Under the pieces are notes generated by a model. It worked only from the letters and a program-made list of their open reading frames with translations. It was not told the DNA's origin and ran no database searches. Positions 8,311 to 17,299 of a stretch of 64,000 nt of DNA are shown one piece after another (the first letter of the stretch is position 1; each line of letters opens with the position of its first letter). Location of the stretch: NCBI GenBank assembly GCA_036676355.1, contig JAKFDA010000071.1:31281-95280 (forward strand). The letters run 5' to 3'. This stretch comes from ZC4RG42 sp036676355. Its GTDB lineage: Bacteria > Pseudomonadota > Gammaproteobacteria > Burkholderiales > SG8-39. Both the position numbers and the translations under genes were made by a program.

Positions 8311-9564
8311 TCAATTGACCCGACGGATGCGCGCACCGAGTCGCGACAGTTTTTCTTCGATGGCCTCGTAGCCGCGATCCAGATGGTAGATACGATCGAT
8401 AATCGTCTCGCCACGCGCGACCAGGCCGGCAATGACCAGGCTGGCCGAAGCGCGCAGATCGGTCGCCATCACGGTAGCGCCGGCAAGCGCCGGTACGCCG
8501 CGCACGACGGCGTTATTGCCGGTCGTTTCGATGTCAGCGCCCAGCCGCACCAGTTCCTGTGCGTGCATGAAGCGGTTTTCGAAAATCGTTTCGGTAATCA
8601 GGCCGGTGCCCTCGGCGATGGCGTCCAGCGCCATGAACTGCGCCTGCATGTCGGTCGGAAAGGCCGGATAAGGCGCAGTGCGCAAATTCACGCTGCGCGG
8701 GCGCTCGCGCATTTCGACGCGAATGCTGTCGCCGGACACTTTAACTTGCGCACCGGCCTCGCGCAGTTTGTCGATCACCGATTCGAGAATGGACGGGTCC
8801 GCGTCACGCAGTGTCACCGCGCCTCCGGTCGCCGCGGTCGCGACCAGGAAGGTTCCGGTTTCGATGCGGTCCGGCATGATGCGATGCTGCGCGCCGTGCA
8901 ATGCCTCGACGCCTTCAATGGTAATGACATCGGTGCCGGCGCCACTGATGCGTGCGCCCATGGCGATCAGGCAGTTGGCCAGATCGACCACTTCAGGTTC
9001 GCGCGCGGCGTTCTCCAGCACCGTGGTCCCCTCGGCGAGCGCCGCGGCCATCATCAGGTTCTCGGTTCCGGTGACGGTCACCATGTCCATGATGAGCCGA
9101 GTACCCTTCAGCCGCGCGGCGGTCGCATTGATATAGCCATGTTCGACATGGATCTCGGCGCCCATCGCCTGCAGCCCCTTGATGTGCTGATCCACCGGCC
9201 GCTGCCCGATGGCGCAACCGCCCGGCAGGGAAACGCGCGCGCGACCGTGGCGCGCAACCAGCGGACCGAGCACGAGAATGGACGCCCGCATGGTCTTGAC
9301 CAGTTCGTAGGAGGCGACCGGTTCGCCCAGCGCCTTTGCGTTCAGTGTCACACCCTGCTTGTCGCACACCATGACATCGACGCCCATCTGGCCGAGCAGG
9401 CGCAGCATGGTCGTGATGTCGCGCAAATGCGGCACATTGCTCAACTGCAGCGGTTCGTCAGTGAGCAGCGCGGCGCACATCAGCGGCAGCGCGGCATTCT
9501 TCGCCCCGGAAATGCGCACCTCGCCTTCGAGCGGGATGCCGCCGTGGATCGCCAGTTTATCCAC
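8311..9564 (-). CDS. murA: UDP-N-acetylglucosamine 1-carboxyvinyltransferase
   Basis: First committed step of peptidoglycan synthesis: adds enolpyruvate from PEP to UDP-GlcNAc. The 417-residue protein starts (GTG at 9564) V-D-K-L-A-I-H-G-G and shows the I-S-G-A-K-N-A-A-L-P substrate loop and the catalytic-Cys loop P-G-G-C-A-I-G-Q-R-P (Cys present, so fosfomycin-sensitive type). The domain repeat of the EPSP-synthase fold has full length. It overlaps ibaG by 8 bp. The upstream extension of the open frame is a shadow of ibaG and yadH. Confidence 0.95.
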   Translation of the reverse strand: MDKLAIHGGIPLEGEVRISGAKNAALPLMCAALLTDEPLQLSNVPHLRDITTMLRLLGQMGVDVMVCDKQGVTLNAKALGEPVASYELVKTMRASILVLGPLVARHGRARVSLPGGCAIGQRPVDQHIKGLQAMGAEIHVEHGYINATAARLKGTRLIMDMVTVTGTENLMMAAALAEGTTVLENAAREPEVVDLANCLIAMGARISGAGTDVITIEGVEALHGAQHRIMPDRIETGTFLVATAATGGAVTLRDADPSILESVIDKLREAGAQVKVSGDSIRVEMRERPRSVNLRTAPYPAFPTDMQAQFMALDAIAEGTGLITETIFENRFMHAQELVRLGADIETTGNNAVVRGVPALAGATVMATDLRASASLVIAGLVARGETIIDRIYHLDRGYEAIEEKLSRLGARIRRVN

Positions 9565-9796
9565 GAGCGGCCCAATCCTCCGGTGTGTAGGTCTGCATCG
9601 ATAGCGCGTGGATCTCCGCACGCATGCGATCGCCGAGCGCCTTGTAGACGACCTGGTGCTGCTGCACCTTGTTCTTGCCGCGAAACTCGCCGCTGACGAT
9701 GATCGCTTCGAAGTGCTGCCCGTCGCCGAGCACGCGCACCAGATCGCAGGCCATGCCCTGCTCGATATACCGCTGAACGTCTTCTGGACGCACCAT
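9557..9796 (-). CDS. ibaG: BolA-family protein (IbaG/YrbA type)
   Basis: A 79-residue BolA-like protein. It has the helix-turn-helix-like class II KH fold with the V-S-G-E-F-R-G-K-N-K-V-Q-Q-H-Q-V-V-Y core and the conserved histidine in Q-Q-H. The variant carrying G-D-G-Q-H-F-E-A near residue 25 is the IbaG/YrbA branch, which binds monothiol glutaredoxin with an Fe-S cluster. The ibaG-murA neighbourhood next to the mla genes is conserved across proteobacteria, which supports the subtype. Confidence 0.88.
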   Translation of the reverse strand: MVRPEDVQRYIEQGMACDLVRVLGDGQHFEAIIVSGEFRGKNKVQQHQVVYKALGDRMRAEIHALSMQTYTPEDWAARG

Positions 9797-9809
9797 AGTT
9801 TTTTCCTTG

Positions 9810-10583
9810 CTAATGCCGCAATTTGTAGCCGCGTTTGAGCAGCGCGAGTGTAGTTGCAGTCAATGCGCCATAGAACAGCACCACGACGCACAGACTCAGG
9901 CGCGGATCGATATCCGATACGCCGAAGAAACCATACCGGAATCCGTCGATCATGTAGAAAAAAGGATTCAGGTGAGACAGATTCTGCCAAAACTCGGGCA
10001 GTGAATAGATAGAGTAGAACACCCCGGACAGAAAAGTAGCCGGCATGATGATGAAGTTCTGGAAGCCCGCAAGCTGATCGAACTTGTCCGCCCATATTCC
10101 CGCAATCACCCCGAGCGTCGCCAGAATGCCGGTGCCGGCCAGCGCGAACAGCACAATCCACAGCGGCTGTTCAATGTGCAGGGGAACGAACGGCAACGTC
10201 ATCAGCAATACGCCGAAGCCGACCAACAGACCTCGAATCATCGCCGCCAGCATGTATGCGCTGTAGAACTCCAGGTAGGACAGCGGCGGCAACAGTACGA
10301 ACACCACGTTACCGGTGACTTTCGACTGGATCAGACTGGAAGAACTGTTGGCGAAGGCATTCTGCAACATCGACATCATGACCAGACCGGGCACCAGGAA
10401 CGCGGTATAGCCCACGCCCTTGAACACCTCGACATGATCTTCCAGCACGTGGCCGAAAATAAGCAGATACAGCAGCGCTGTCAGCACGGGCGCCGCGATG
10501 GTCTGAAAACCCACTTTCGAGAAACGCAGCACCTCCTTGTACAGCAAGGTGCTGAACCCGCTGCGCAACTCGCCGGAATTCAC
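9810..10583 (-). CDS. yadH: ABC-2 type transporter permease (YadH type)
   Basis: A 257-residue membrane protein with six predicted helices and the ABC-2 permease signature in the fifth segment (P-A-T-F-L-S-G-V-F-Y-S-I with L-P-E-F-W-Q nearby). The start is GTG at 10583 and overlaps the end of the ATPase gene by 4 bp. With that ATPase it makes an export complex; the E. coli YadGH substrate is not established. Its place between mla genes and ibaG-murA suggests an envelope role, but this is inference. Confidence 0.88.
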   Translation of the reverse strand: MNSGELRSGFSTLLYKEVLRFSKVGFQTIAAPVLTALLYLLIFGHVLEDHVEVFKGVGYTAFLVPGLVMMSMLQNAFANSSSSLIQSKVTGNVVFVLLPPLSYLEFYSAYMLAAMIRGLLVGFGVLLMTLPFVPLHIEQPLWIVLFALAGTGILATLGVIAGIWADKFDQLAGFQNFIIMPATFLSGVFYSIYSLPEFWQNLSHLNPFFYMIDGFRYGFFGVSDIDPRLSLCVVVLFYGALTATTLALLKRGYKLRH

Positions 10584-11485
10584 CGCGTCGCCTCGCTGTG
10601 CATGATGTTGACAAAGACCTCTTCCAGATCGGGATGGGCGACTTCCATCTCCAGGATGCGGCAGCCGGCGTTGCGCAAAGCGGCGAGCGTGATTTCGACA
10701 TCGGCATAATCGTCGAGCTTGAAGCGATAGTGCCCATTTTGGTCATGCGTCGCCTTCGCCAGCAGCGCATCGGGCAGCTTGCCCTCCATGCGTACCTGCA
10801 AATGCAGCCCGGGAAGCCGACGAATCAAATTGGCCGGTGTATCCAGTGCGACCAGCCGCCCCTGCTTCAGCATGCCGATGCGATTGCACAGCATCTCCGC
10901 CTCTTCGAGGTAATGCGTGGTCAGCACGATGGTGTGGCCGGCACGGTTCAACTGACGGACGAATGCCCACAGTCCCTGGCGCAACTCCACATCGACGCCG
11001 GCAGTCGGTTCGTCGAGCACGATGACGGGCGGACGATGAACCAGCGCCTGCGCAACCAGCACGCGTCGTTTCATGCCGCCCGACAGCGCGCGCATATTGG
11101 CGTCCGCCTTGTCGGTCAGATCGAGGTGATGCATCACTTCGTCGATCCAGGCGTCATTGCGCTTCAAGCCGAAATAACCCGACTGAATGCGCAGAGTCTC
11201 GCGCACCGTGAAAAACGGATCGAACACGAGTTCCTGCGGCACCACACCGAGCAGACGACGGGCGGCGCGATATTCGGTGACGACGTCGCGCCCCATGACG
11301 CGTGCGCTCCCCGCGGTCGGCCTGACCAGTCCGGCGAGGATGCTGATGAGCGTGGTTTTGCCGGCGCCGTTTGGGCCCAGCAAGCCGAAAAACTCGCCTT
11401 CCTGAATTTGCAGATCGACGCCTGCCAGCGCCTGCAGCGCACGGTAGCGCTTGGCCAGCCCATTGATATCGATTGCCGCAATCAT
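10580..11485 (-). CDS. yadG: ABC transporter ATP-binding protein (YadG type)
   Basis: A 301-residue ATPase with Walker A G-P-N-G-A-G-K-T-T near residue 37, signature A-L-S-G-G-M-K-R-R, Walker B V-I-V-L-D-E-P-T and switch H in T-T-H-Y-L-E-E-A. A carboxy-terminal extension (about residues 220-301) is typical of the ABC-2 drug/polysaccharide exporter class. It pairs with the permease that overlaps its 3' end. Confidence 0.9.
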   Translation of the reverse strand: MIAAIDINGLAKRYRALQALAGVDLQIQEGEFFGLLGPNGAGKTTLISILAGLVRPTAGSARVMGRDVVTEYRAARRLLGVVPQELVFDPFFTVRETLRIQSGYFGLKRNDAWIDEVMHHLDLTDKADANMRALSGGMKRRVLVAQALVHRPPVIVLDEPTAGVDVELRQGLWAFVRQLNRAGHTIVLTTHYLEEAEMLCNRIGMLKQGRLVALDTPANLIRRLPGLHLQVRMEGKLPDALLAKATHDQNGHYRFKLDDYADVEITLAALRNAGCRILEMEVAHPDLEEVFVNIMHSEATR

Positions 11486-11515
11486 GAAGCGTGTTTGCCG
11501 AAAGGCCGCGCCACG

Positions 11516-11806
11516 CTAGGCGTGCGCGTCGGCGAACAGATCGGAGACGTTGTACAGCCGTGCGAGGTTGATGAACTTGGGAGAAAGATTACTGAAGGTC
11601 AGTGTGCGGTTCAGCGCCCGCGCTTCGCGTGCGCATTGCAGCGCGAGCGCGACGGCGGCGGAATCCACGTCGGTCACCCCTGTGAAATCCACCGATTCGG
11701 CGCCGTTGCGTACATGGGCAAGGCTGACACCCACCAGCGCGGCCACGGTCGCGCTGTTGACATCCCCTTCCAGAATGAGGCGATTGCCGTCGAGTAGCGC
11801 GGGCAT
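11516..11806 (-). CDS. mlaB: STAS-domain protein MlaB
   Basis: A 96-residue STAS domain. The conserved D-V-D-S-A-A-V-A-L segment (about residues 46-54) carries the Ser/Thr position that in MlaB contacts the MlaF ATPase; T-F-S-N-L-S-P is the other family motif. MlaB stabilises and regulates the MlaFEDB inner-membrane complex. Its start codon and the mlaC stop share one base, and the gene closes the mla cluster, as in E. coli. Confidence 0.88.
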   Translation of the reverse strand: MPALLDGNRLILEGDVNSATVAALVGVSLAHVRNGAESVDFTGVTDVDSAAVALALQCAREARALNRTLTFSNLSPKFINLARLYNVSDLFADAHA

Positions 11807-12411
11807 CAGTTGCTGGCGAGTTGCCGGTTCTTGTCCGACAGCGTCTTGATCAAGCCATCGATGCCGGCATTACGAACTTCGGTGTTGAAAGTATCGCGAT
11901 AAGTGGTTACCAAGCTTACTCCGCCCACCGACATGTCGTAGACCTTCCAGCCACCGTCTCGTTTTTCCATGCTGTAGTCGATATTGACCGCCTGCGCGCC
12001 CGGCTGGCGGACCAGCGAACGTACCGTGACCTCGGTGTCCTCCGGCTGCATGCGCAGCGGCTTGTAGTCGATCACCTGATTACGATACGAAGTGAGCGCG
12101 GTCGAGTAGGTGCGCACCAGCAAGGTACGGAACTGATCGACCAGCGCGGCGCGCTGGTCGGGCGTTGCCTTGCGCCAGCTCGGTCCCATGGCAAGCGCCG
12201 TCATGCGTGTGAAATTGAAGTGCGGCAGTACCTTCTCCTGCACCAGTGCGGCAGCCTTACGCGGGTCACCGGCCTGGATGTCCTTGTCGTTCTTGATGAT
12301 CTCGATCACTTCGTTGGTCACCGACTTGACCAGTTCATCAGGCGCGGACGTCTGCGCATGAGTCGCCGGCAGCAGGCCGAAGGCAAGCAGAAACAGCAGG
12401 GCAATACGCAT
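11806..12411 (-). CDS. mlaC: Periplasmic phospholipid-binding protein MlaC
   Basis: A 201-residue Toluene-tolerance Ttg2/MlaC protein with a cleavable signal peptide (MRIALLFLLAFGLLPATHA, cut after A-H-A). MlaC carries phospholipid across the periplasm between MlaA in the outer membrane and MlaFEDB in the inner membrane. F-N-F-T-R-M-T-A-L-A-M-G and the V-Y-D-M-S-V-G-G-V-S-L-V-T-T-Y-R core are typical. Confidence 0.94.
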   Translation of the reverse strand: MRIALLFLLAFGLLPATHAQTSAPDELVKSVTNEVIEIIKNDKDIQAGDPRKAAALVQEKVLPHFNFTRMTALAMGPSWRKATPDQRAALVDQFRTLLVRTYSTALTSYRNQVIDYKPLRMQPEDTEVTVRSLVRQPGAQAVNIDYSMEKRDGGWKVYDMSVGGVSLVTTYRDTFNTEVRNAGIDGLIKTLSDKNRQLASN

Positions 12412-12432
12412 ATATGCTTTCCGGTGAAGAGG

Positions 12433-13290
12433 TTAGCGCGTCCGTGCCGGCGCGCCACGCTGGTCGGTCTCGGGCGGTACGACTGGCGCCTTGCCACTTG
12501 GTTCAGCACCATGCGCCTCAGGCGCCGCCGCCGGCGCCTCCTGATAATAATCCTCGTCGTCGCGCAGTGAGGGCGCATTGCCGTCGTACACCTGACTGCG
12601 GCGCCGCTGCAGATAGGCGTCACGCACGAAAGCGTAGCGATCGAGCGCGGCCTCTTCCAGAACGTTGCTCGCATCCAGCAACCCGGCGCGAGTCTGGATC
12701 GTGTCAACCGCCGTCAGGCTGTTGCGGATCGCCACTTCATCACCCGCATCCGCCCATCCCGGCCCTTCCCAGGGGACATAAGCGGCGCTGTCCGCGACAC
12801 GCCCCGCACCGTCCCGCACGTTGCTCGGCCCGAGAATCGGCAGCACCAGATAAGGACCCGTATCGAGCCCCCAGACGCCCAGTGTCTGGCCGAAATCCTC
12901 GTCGTGCTTTTCCATGCCGCCTTCGCTGGCAACATCGAAAATACCGGCCAGACCGAAGGTTGTATTGGTCACGAAGCGCATGAAATCGGTCGCGCCCTCT
13001 TCAATCTTGCCTTGCAGGATCTGATTCAGGGCAATCCACGGATCGCGCAGATTGGCGAAGAAGTTGGTCACGCCGGTGCGGACCGGGCCGGGCAATATCG
13101 CCCTATAACCTTGTGCGACCGGCTTCAGCACCGCTTTATCGACGGTGTCGTTGAACTGGAAGACCGCTCGATTGACCGGCTCGATCGGATCGCGCGGGTC
13201 TGCGCCGGTCGTCGCACAGCCGCTCAAAGCGACAAGCGCAATCAGGCTTGCCGCGGCACAGAATCGTAACTGCAGAAAGTTGTTCTTCAT
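12433..13290 (-). CDS. mlaA: Outer-membrane lipoprotein MlaA (VacJ)
   Basis: A 285-residue lipoprotein with lipobox L-S-G-C (Cys at about residue 25) after a short signal peptide. The body shows D-P-x-E-P-x-N-R, the donut-forming family core, and P-I-L-G-P-S-N-V-R-D-G, and the tail is an extra low-complexity A/E/P region (about residues 245-285). MlaA removes phospholipid from the outer leaflet and passes it to MlaC. In E. coli mlaA is unlinked; here it sits in the mla operon between mlaD and mlaC, which is common in betaproteobacteria. Confidence 0.94.
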   Translation of the reverse strand: MKNNFLQLRFCAAASLIALVALSGCATTGADPRDPIEPVNRAVFQFNDTVDKAVLKPVAQGYRAILPGPVRTGVTNFFANLRDPWIALNQILQGKIEEGATDFMRFVTNTTFGLAGIFDVASEGGMEKHDEDFGQTLGVWGLDTGPYLVLPILGPSNVRDGAGRVADSAAYVPWEGPGWADAGDEVAIRNSLTAVDTIQTRAGLLDASNVLEEAALDRYAFVRDAYLQRRRSQVYDGNAPSLRDDEDYYQEAPAAAPEAHGAEPSGKAPVVPPETDQRGAPARTR

Positions 13291-13343
13291 TTCATTCTCT
13301 TCGCAAGCCTTATGACCGATCGCCGTTGCAATCGGCCATGCGC

Positions 13344-13832
13344 TCAGCGTGTTTGGGGCGATGGCTCATCGTCGCCGGCGGCTTTACTGTACAGGAACTG
13401 TCCGATCAGATTCTCCAGCACGATCGCCGACTGGGTGATCTTGATCGTGTCGCCGTCCTTCAGATTCGCGAGATCGCCACCGGCCATGAGGCCGATGTAT
13501 TGCTCGCCCAGCAAGCCGGACGTCAGGACCTTCGCGGACGTGTCCTTGGGAAAGGCAAAATGCTTGTCGAGACTGAGCGTGACGACCGCCTCGAAGCTTT
13601 CGTTATCGAATTGGATGCGATCCACCCGGCCCACCACGACGCCCGCGCTGCGCACCGGCGCGCGGGCCTTCAAGCCGCCGATATTCTCGAAACGCGCCTG
13701 CACGTGATAGCCCGCGCCGTTGGTAAAGGTGTTGCTGCTGCTCGCGACTTTCAGGGCAAGAAAGAACAACGCCGCCAGACTTGCCAGCACGAACATTCCC
13801 ACCCAGACGTCAATCGCCTTACGGCTCATCAT
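13344..13832 (-). CDS. mlaD: MCE-domain lipid-transfer protein MlaD
   Basis: A 162-residue protein with one amino-terminal membrane helix (about residues 9-27) and one MCE domain (Y-H-V-Q-A-R-F-E-N-I-G-G-L through L-L-G-E-Q-Y-I-G-L). MlaD forms the hexameric periplasmic ring on MlaFE. Two ATGs (13832 and 13829) are adjacent; the first is given. An upstream extension would overlap mlaE. Five bases separate it from the mlaE stop. Confidence 0.94.
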   Translation of the reverse strand: MMSRKAIDVWVGMFVLASLAALFFLALKVASSSNTFTNGAGYHVQARFENIGGLKARAPVRSAGVVVGRVDRIQFDNESFEAVVTLSLDKHFAFPKDTSAKVLTSGLLGEQYIGLMAGGDLANLKDGDTIKITQSAIVLENLIGQFLYSKAAGDDEPSPQTR

Positions 13833-13836
13833 CGCT

Positions 13837-14628
13837 TCAATTCCCCCGAAACATAAAGGCGGTAAGGGCAAAGTCCAGCATCAGAATCGCCAGCGCCGAA
13901 ATAACCACCGTGCGCGTCGTGGCGCGCGAGACGCCCTCCGCCGTCGGCATTGCATCGTAACCTTCGAAAACGGCAATCCAGGACACTGCGATGCCGAACA
14001 CGAAGGACTTCAAAATACCGTTGACCACATCGCTTTGCCAATCGACTGCGGCGCGCATCTGCGACCAGAACGAACCGAAATCCACGCCGATGAGGACGAC
14101 GGCAATCAGATAACCGCCGAAAATGCCGATGGCCGAAAAGATCGCCGCGAGCAAAGGCATGGAGACCACGCCGCCCCAGAATCGCGGGCCGACGACACGC
14201 GCGATCGGATCGACCGCCATCATTTCCATCGCGGCAAGCTGCTCGGTCGCTTTCATCAGGCCGATTTCGGCCGTGATCGCCGATCCCGCCCGGCTGGCAA
14301 ACAACAGTGCCGCGATCACCGGCCCGAGTTCGCGCACCAGCGAGAGCGCCACCAGCGTACCGACCGCCTCCGAAGCGCCATAGCGCACCAGCGTATCGTA
14401 GCCCTGCAGCGCCAGCACCATTCCGACGAATAGCGCCGAAACGGACACGATAATCAACGACAGGACGCCGGCGAAATAAATCTCGCGAATGGTGAGGTGC
14501 AGGCGCAGCAGGCTCGTGCCGGAGACCTTGAGCATCACCCACAGGAAACGGGCGGCGAACCCCAGCCGCGAAACCCGCTGGTTGACGTACGCGCCAAGGC
14601 GTTCAGCGAAATCCAGCAGCGTACCCAT
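13837..14628 (-). CDS. mlaE: ABC transporter permease MlaE
   Basis: A 263-residue permease of the MlaE/Ttg2B family with five to six hydrophobic segments. The F-V-G-M-V-L-A-L-Q-G segment and the carboxy motif G-V-S-R-A-T-T-R-T-V-V are family hallmarks. It forms the membrane core of MlaFEDB. Only 2 bp separate it from mlaF. Confidence 0.95.
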   Translation of the reverse strand: MGTLLDFAERLGAYVNQRVSRLGFAARFLWVMLKVSGTSLLRLHLTIREIYFAGVLSLIIVSVSALFVGMVLALQGYDTLVRYGASEAVGTLVALSLVRELGPVIAALLFASRAGSAITAEIGLMKATEQLAAMEMMAVDPIARVVGPRFWGGVVSMPLLAAIFSAIGIFGGYLIAVVLIGVDFGSFWSQMRAAVDWQSDVVNGILKSFVFGIAVSWIAVFEGYDAMPTAEGVSRATTRTVVISALAILMLDFALTAFMFRGN

Positions 14629-14630
14629 CG

Positions 14631-15431
14631 TTATCCGAGCAGTTCCTGTTGATACGCGCGTTGCGCGGGGTAATGAAAAGGCACGGGACCGTCGGTCTCA
14701 GCCTGAACGAACTGCTTCACAAAGGGGATGTCGGAGCGGCGCACTTCATCCGGCGTGCCGTCCGCGACGATTTTTCCTTCGGAGACGAAATAAACACGAT
14801 CGACAATCTGCAGCGATTCCTGCACGTCGTGCGTCACGATGACCGATGTGGCGCCAAGCGCGTCGTTGAGATCGCGAATCAGCTTGCCGGTAATGGCAAG
14901 GGAAATCGGGTCGAGGCCTGCGAACGGTTCGTCATACAGAACCAATTGCGGATCCAGCGCGATCGCCCGTGCCAGAGCAACGCGACGCGCCATCCCGCCC
15001 GAAAGCTGCTGCGGACGCATCTGCGCGGCGCCGCGCAACCCCACCGTTTCGAGCTTCATCAGCACGAGATCGCGCACAATCGCTTCCGGCAGATCCGTAC
15101 GTTCGCGTATCGGAAAGGCAACGTTTTCGAAAACGCTCAGATCGGTGAACAGCGCGCCGAACTGAAAGAGCATGCCCATGTCGCGCCGCAGATCGTAGAG
15201 TTCGCGCGTCCGCATGCGATTGAGCGACTGCCCGAATGCGCGAACCGTCCCGCGCGTCGGTCGCAACGAACCGCCCATCAGGCGCAATACCGTCGTCTTT
15301 CCGGAGCCGCTCGCGCCCATGATGGCGACGACCTGCCCTCTCGGAATGGAAATGGACATACCGTCGAGAATGGCGCGCGGGCCATACGCGAAGGAAACAT
15401 CTTCAAACTCGACTAAAGGCGGCAAGTCCAC
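14631..15431 (-). CDS. mlaF: ABC transporter ATP-binding protein MlaF
   Basis: ATPase of the MlaFEDB phospholipid transporter. Walker A G-A-S-G-S-G-K-T-T, signature Q-L-S-G-G-M-A-R-R, Walker B L-V-L-Y-D-E-P-F and switch H T-H-D-V-Q-E are clear, plus the MlaF-type F-A-G-L-D-P-I-S. The start is uncertain: GTG at 15431 (266 residues) matches family length, while another GTG at 15485 would add 18 unconserved residues. It is the first gene of the minus-strand run that continues without interruption to tatC. Confidence 0.92.
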   Translation of the reverse strand: MDLPPLVEFEDVSFAYGPRAILDGMSISIPRGQVVAIMGASGSGKTTVLRLMGGSLRPTRGTVRAFGQSLNRMRTRELYDLRRDMGMLFQFGALFTDLSVFENVAFPIRERTDLPEAIVRDLVLMKLETVGLRGAAQMRPQQLSGGMARRVALARAIALDPQLVLYDEPFAGLDPISLAITGKLIRDLNDALGATSVIVTHDVQESLQIVDRVYFVSEGKIVADGTPDEVRRSDIPFVKQFVQAETDGPVPFHYPAQRAYQQELLG

Positions 15432-15726
15432 TCGGGGGCTCTGTGAAAACGCCGCATTGTAATGGATGCGCGCGTCTCTCTCCACTCGGCCGCTCGACTA
15501 AACCCCCGCCGCGCTTACGGAAATCGCTCGCCGCTCGGGCACTTTGGCCCTTCGGGCAAAAAGGTCATCACCAATCCGCTGAAACAGGGAGCGTCATCAC
15601 CGCCGGTTGATGGTCTTGCGCCCGGGTGTGCTGTATTTCGCAGGCCGACTCGGCGCCCTATGCGACCATTGCCGCGTTCTTGTCTGGGGGGACTCCCCGC
15701 TGTATTGCAGCGAGGGGCTCACACAA

Positions 15727-17163
15727 ATGCCTAACAACACTACAAAACCGGCACTTCTGATTGTTGATGACGATCCGCTCATCGCCGATACCCTCGCCTT
15801 CGCGCTGGGCAATGACTTTGCCGTCACACTGAGCGATTCACGCGCGCACGCCATCAGTTTGTTGCGTCAGATGGACGAGCCGCCGCACCTGGCGCTGGTG
15901 GATCTCGGCCTGCCTCCGACTCCGCATCGGCCCGATGAAGGCTTTCAGCTCATCGCGGACCTGCTTGCCCATTCGCCGAGCATCAAGATCCTCGTGCTTT
16001 CCGGCCAAAATGACGCCGCCAATGCGCGCCACGCGCGCACCCTCGGCGCCGCCGAGTTCGTGGCGAAGCCATGCGACCCGGACCACCTCAAGAAAATCCT
16101 GCTGCATGCGCTCGAATTCCGCAGCGCCGAAGTGTCGAGCAGTGCCGCGGTCGAAGCCGGCATGCTTATCGGCCGCAGCGCGGCGATGCAGAAGTTGCGC
16201 AGCCAGATCGGCCAGTACGCGGACTCGCCCTTCCCCGCGCTGATCGAAGGCGAATCCGGCAGCGGCAAGGAAATCGTGTCCAATGCACTGCATCGCCTGT
16301 CGAGCCGCAAGGACAAACCCTGCCTGGCGTTGAACTGCGCGGCGATTGCGCCAACGCTGGTCGAGCCGACGCTGTTCGGCTACGTGAAGGGCGCTTTCAC
16401 AGGCGCGCAGACCACCAAATCGGGCTACTTCGAAGACGCGGCCGACGGCACGCTGTTCCTCGACGAAATCGGTGAATTGCCGATGGAGTTGCAGGCCAAG
16501 CTGCTGCGGGTGCTGGAAAACGGCGAATATCAGCGCGTCGGCGAGACGCAACGTCGCTACAGCCGCGCCCGCGTCATCGCCGCGACCAACCGCGACCTGC
16601 GGCAGGAAATCAAAAAAGGGAATTTCCGCGCCGACCTGTATCACCGCCTGTCGGTTTTCACTATCGGCGTGCCACCGCTGCGTGAAATGGATGAAGACAA
16701 ACTGATGTTGCTCGAGCACTTCAGCGCCTTCTACGCCGAGCGCGCGAACCTGCCGCCGTTCATGCTCGACGAAAGCGCATTGAAACTGTGGCGGCACTAT
16801 CACTTTCCCGGCAACGTGCGCGAACTGCGCAACATCGTCATTCGCCTGACGACGAAGTACGCGGGCCAGCGCTTGTCCTCGGTCGAACTGGAAGTCGAGC
16901 TCGACGTCGAGCATCAGGAGGGGTCGGGCGCACCCGAACTGGCGCTGCCGAATGATCCGGAAATCATCGTCGAACAGGCGCAGCGCCATTTGCAGCGCGA
17001 GCGCGCGTTCAATCTCGACGACATGCTGAAATCCTGGGAGCAGGGCTATATCGAAGCCGCGATGAAACTCACCCGCGGCAATGTCAGCCAGGCGGCCAAG
17101 TTGCTCGGCATCAACCGAACCACGCTCTACAGTCGAATGGAGTCGCTGCAAAAGCAGGCTTGA
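15727..17163 (+). CDS. Sigma-54-dependent response regulator (PrsR-like)
   Basis: A 478-residue three-domain regulator. The receiver domain (about 8-125) has acidic pair D14/D15, phospho-acceptor D59 in L-V-D-L-G-L-P-P and K114. The AAA+ domain has Walker A G-E-S-G-S-G-K-E (175-182), an intact sigma-54-contacting GAFTGA loop (222-227) and Walker B T-L-F-L-D-E-I-G-E (about 242-250). A Fis-type HTH closes the protein (G-N-V-S-Q-A-A-K-L-L-G-I-N-R-T-T). The V-D-L-G-L-P-P-x-P-x-x-x-x-E-G-F pattern resembles PEP-CTERM system regulators (PrsR). It stands alone, upstream of the pilus genes, with G-A-G-G-G-G about ten bases before the ATG. Likely targets are the two -24/-12 promoters in this window; that is inference. 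A PilR-like or other NtrC-family role is the alternative. Confidence 0.85.
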   Translation: MPNNTTKPALLIVDDDPLIADTLAFALGNDFAVTLSDSRAHAISLLRQMDEPPHLALVDLGLPPTPHRPDEGFQLIADLLAHSPSIKILVLSGQNDAANARHARTLGAAEFVAKPCDPDHLKKILLHALEFRSAEVSSSAAVEAGMLIGRSAAMQKLRSQIGQYADSPFPALIEGESGSGKEIVSNALHRLSSRKDKPCLALNCAAIAPTLVEPTLFGYVKGAFTGAQTTKSGYFEDAADGTLFLDEIGELPMELQAKLLRVLENGEYQRVGETQRRYSRARVIAATNRDLRQEIKKGNFRADLYHRLSVFTIGVPPLREMDEDKLMLLEHFSAFYAERANLPPFMLDESALKLWRHYHFPGNVRELRNIVIRLTTKYAGQRLSSVELEVELDVEHQEGSGAPELALPNDPEIIVEQAQRHLQRERAFNLDDMLKSWEQGYIEAAMKLTRGNVSQAAKLLGINRTTLYSRMESLQKQA

Positions 17164-17299
17164 GTTTTTCGCATAGAGGTACCGCTTTCTGAGCTTTTAA
17201 GGCAAAAGTAAGATCGCGGCCCTGCCCGACATTCGATCGAGCGGTCTGTCGAATCTGCTAGGCTGGCGCGACTTTTATTGAGCGGTCTTAAGTGGTCTT

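Noticed and set aside
15838..17151. 437-codon minus-strand frame opposite the response regulator
   Set aside because: Antisense shadow; the plus-strand frame has every regulator motif intact.
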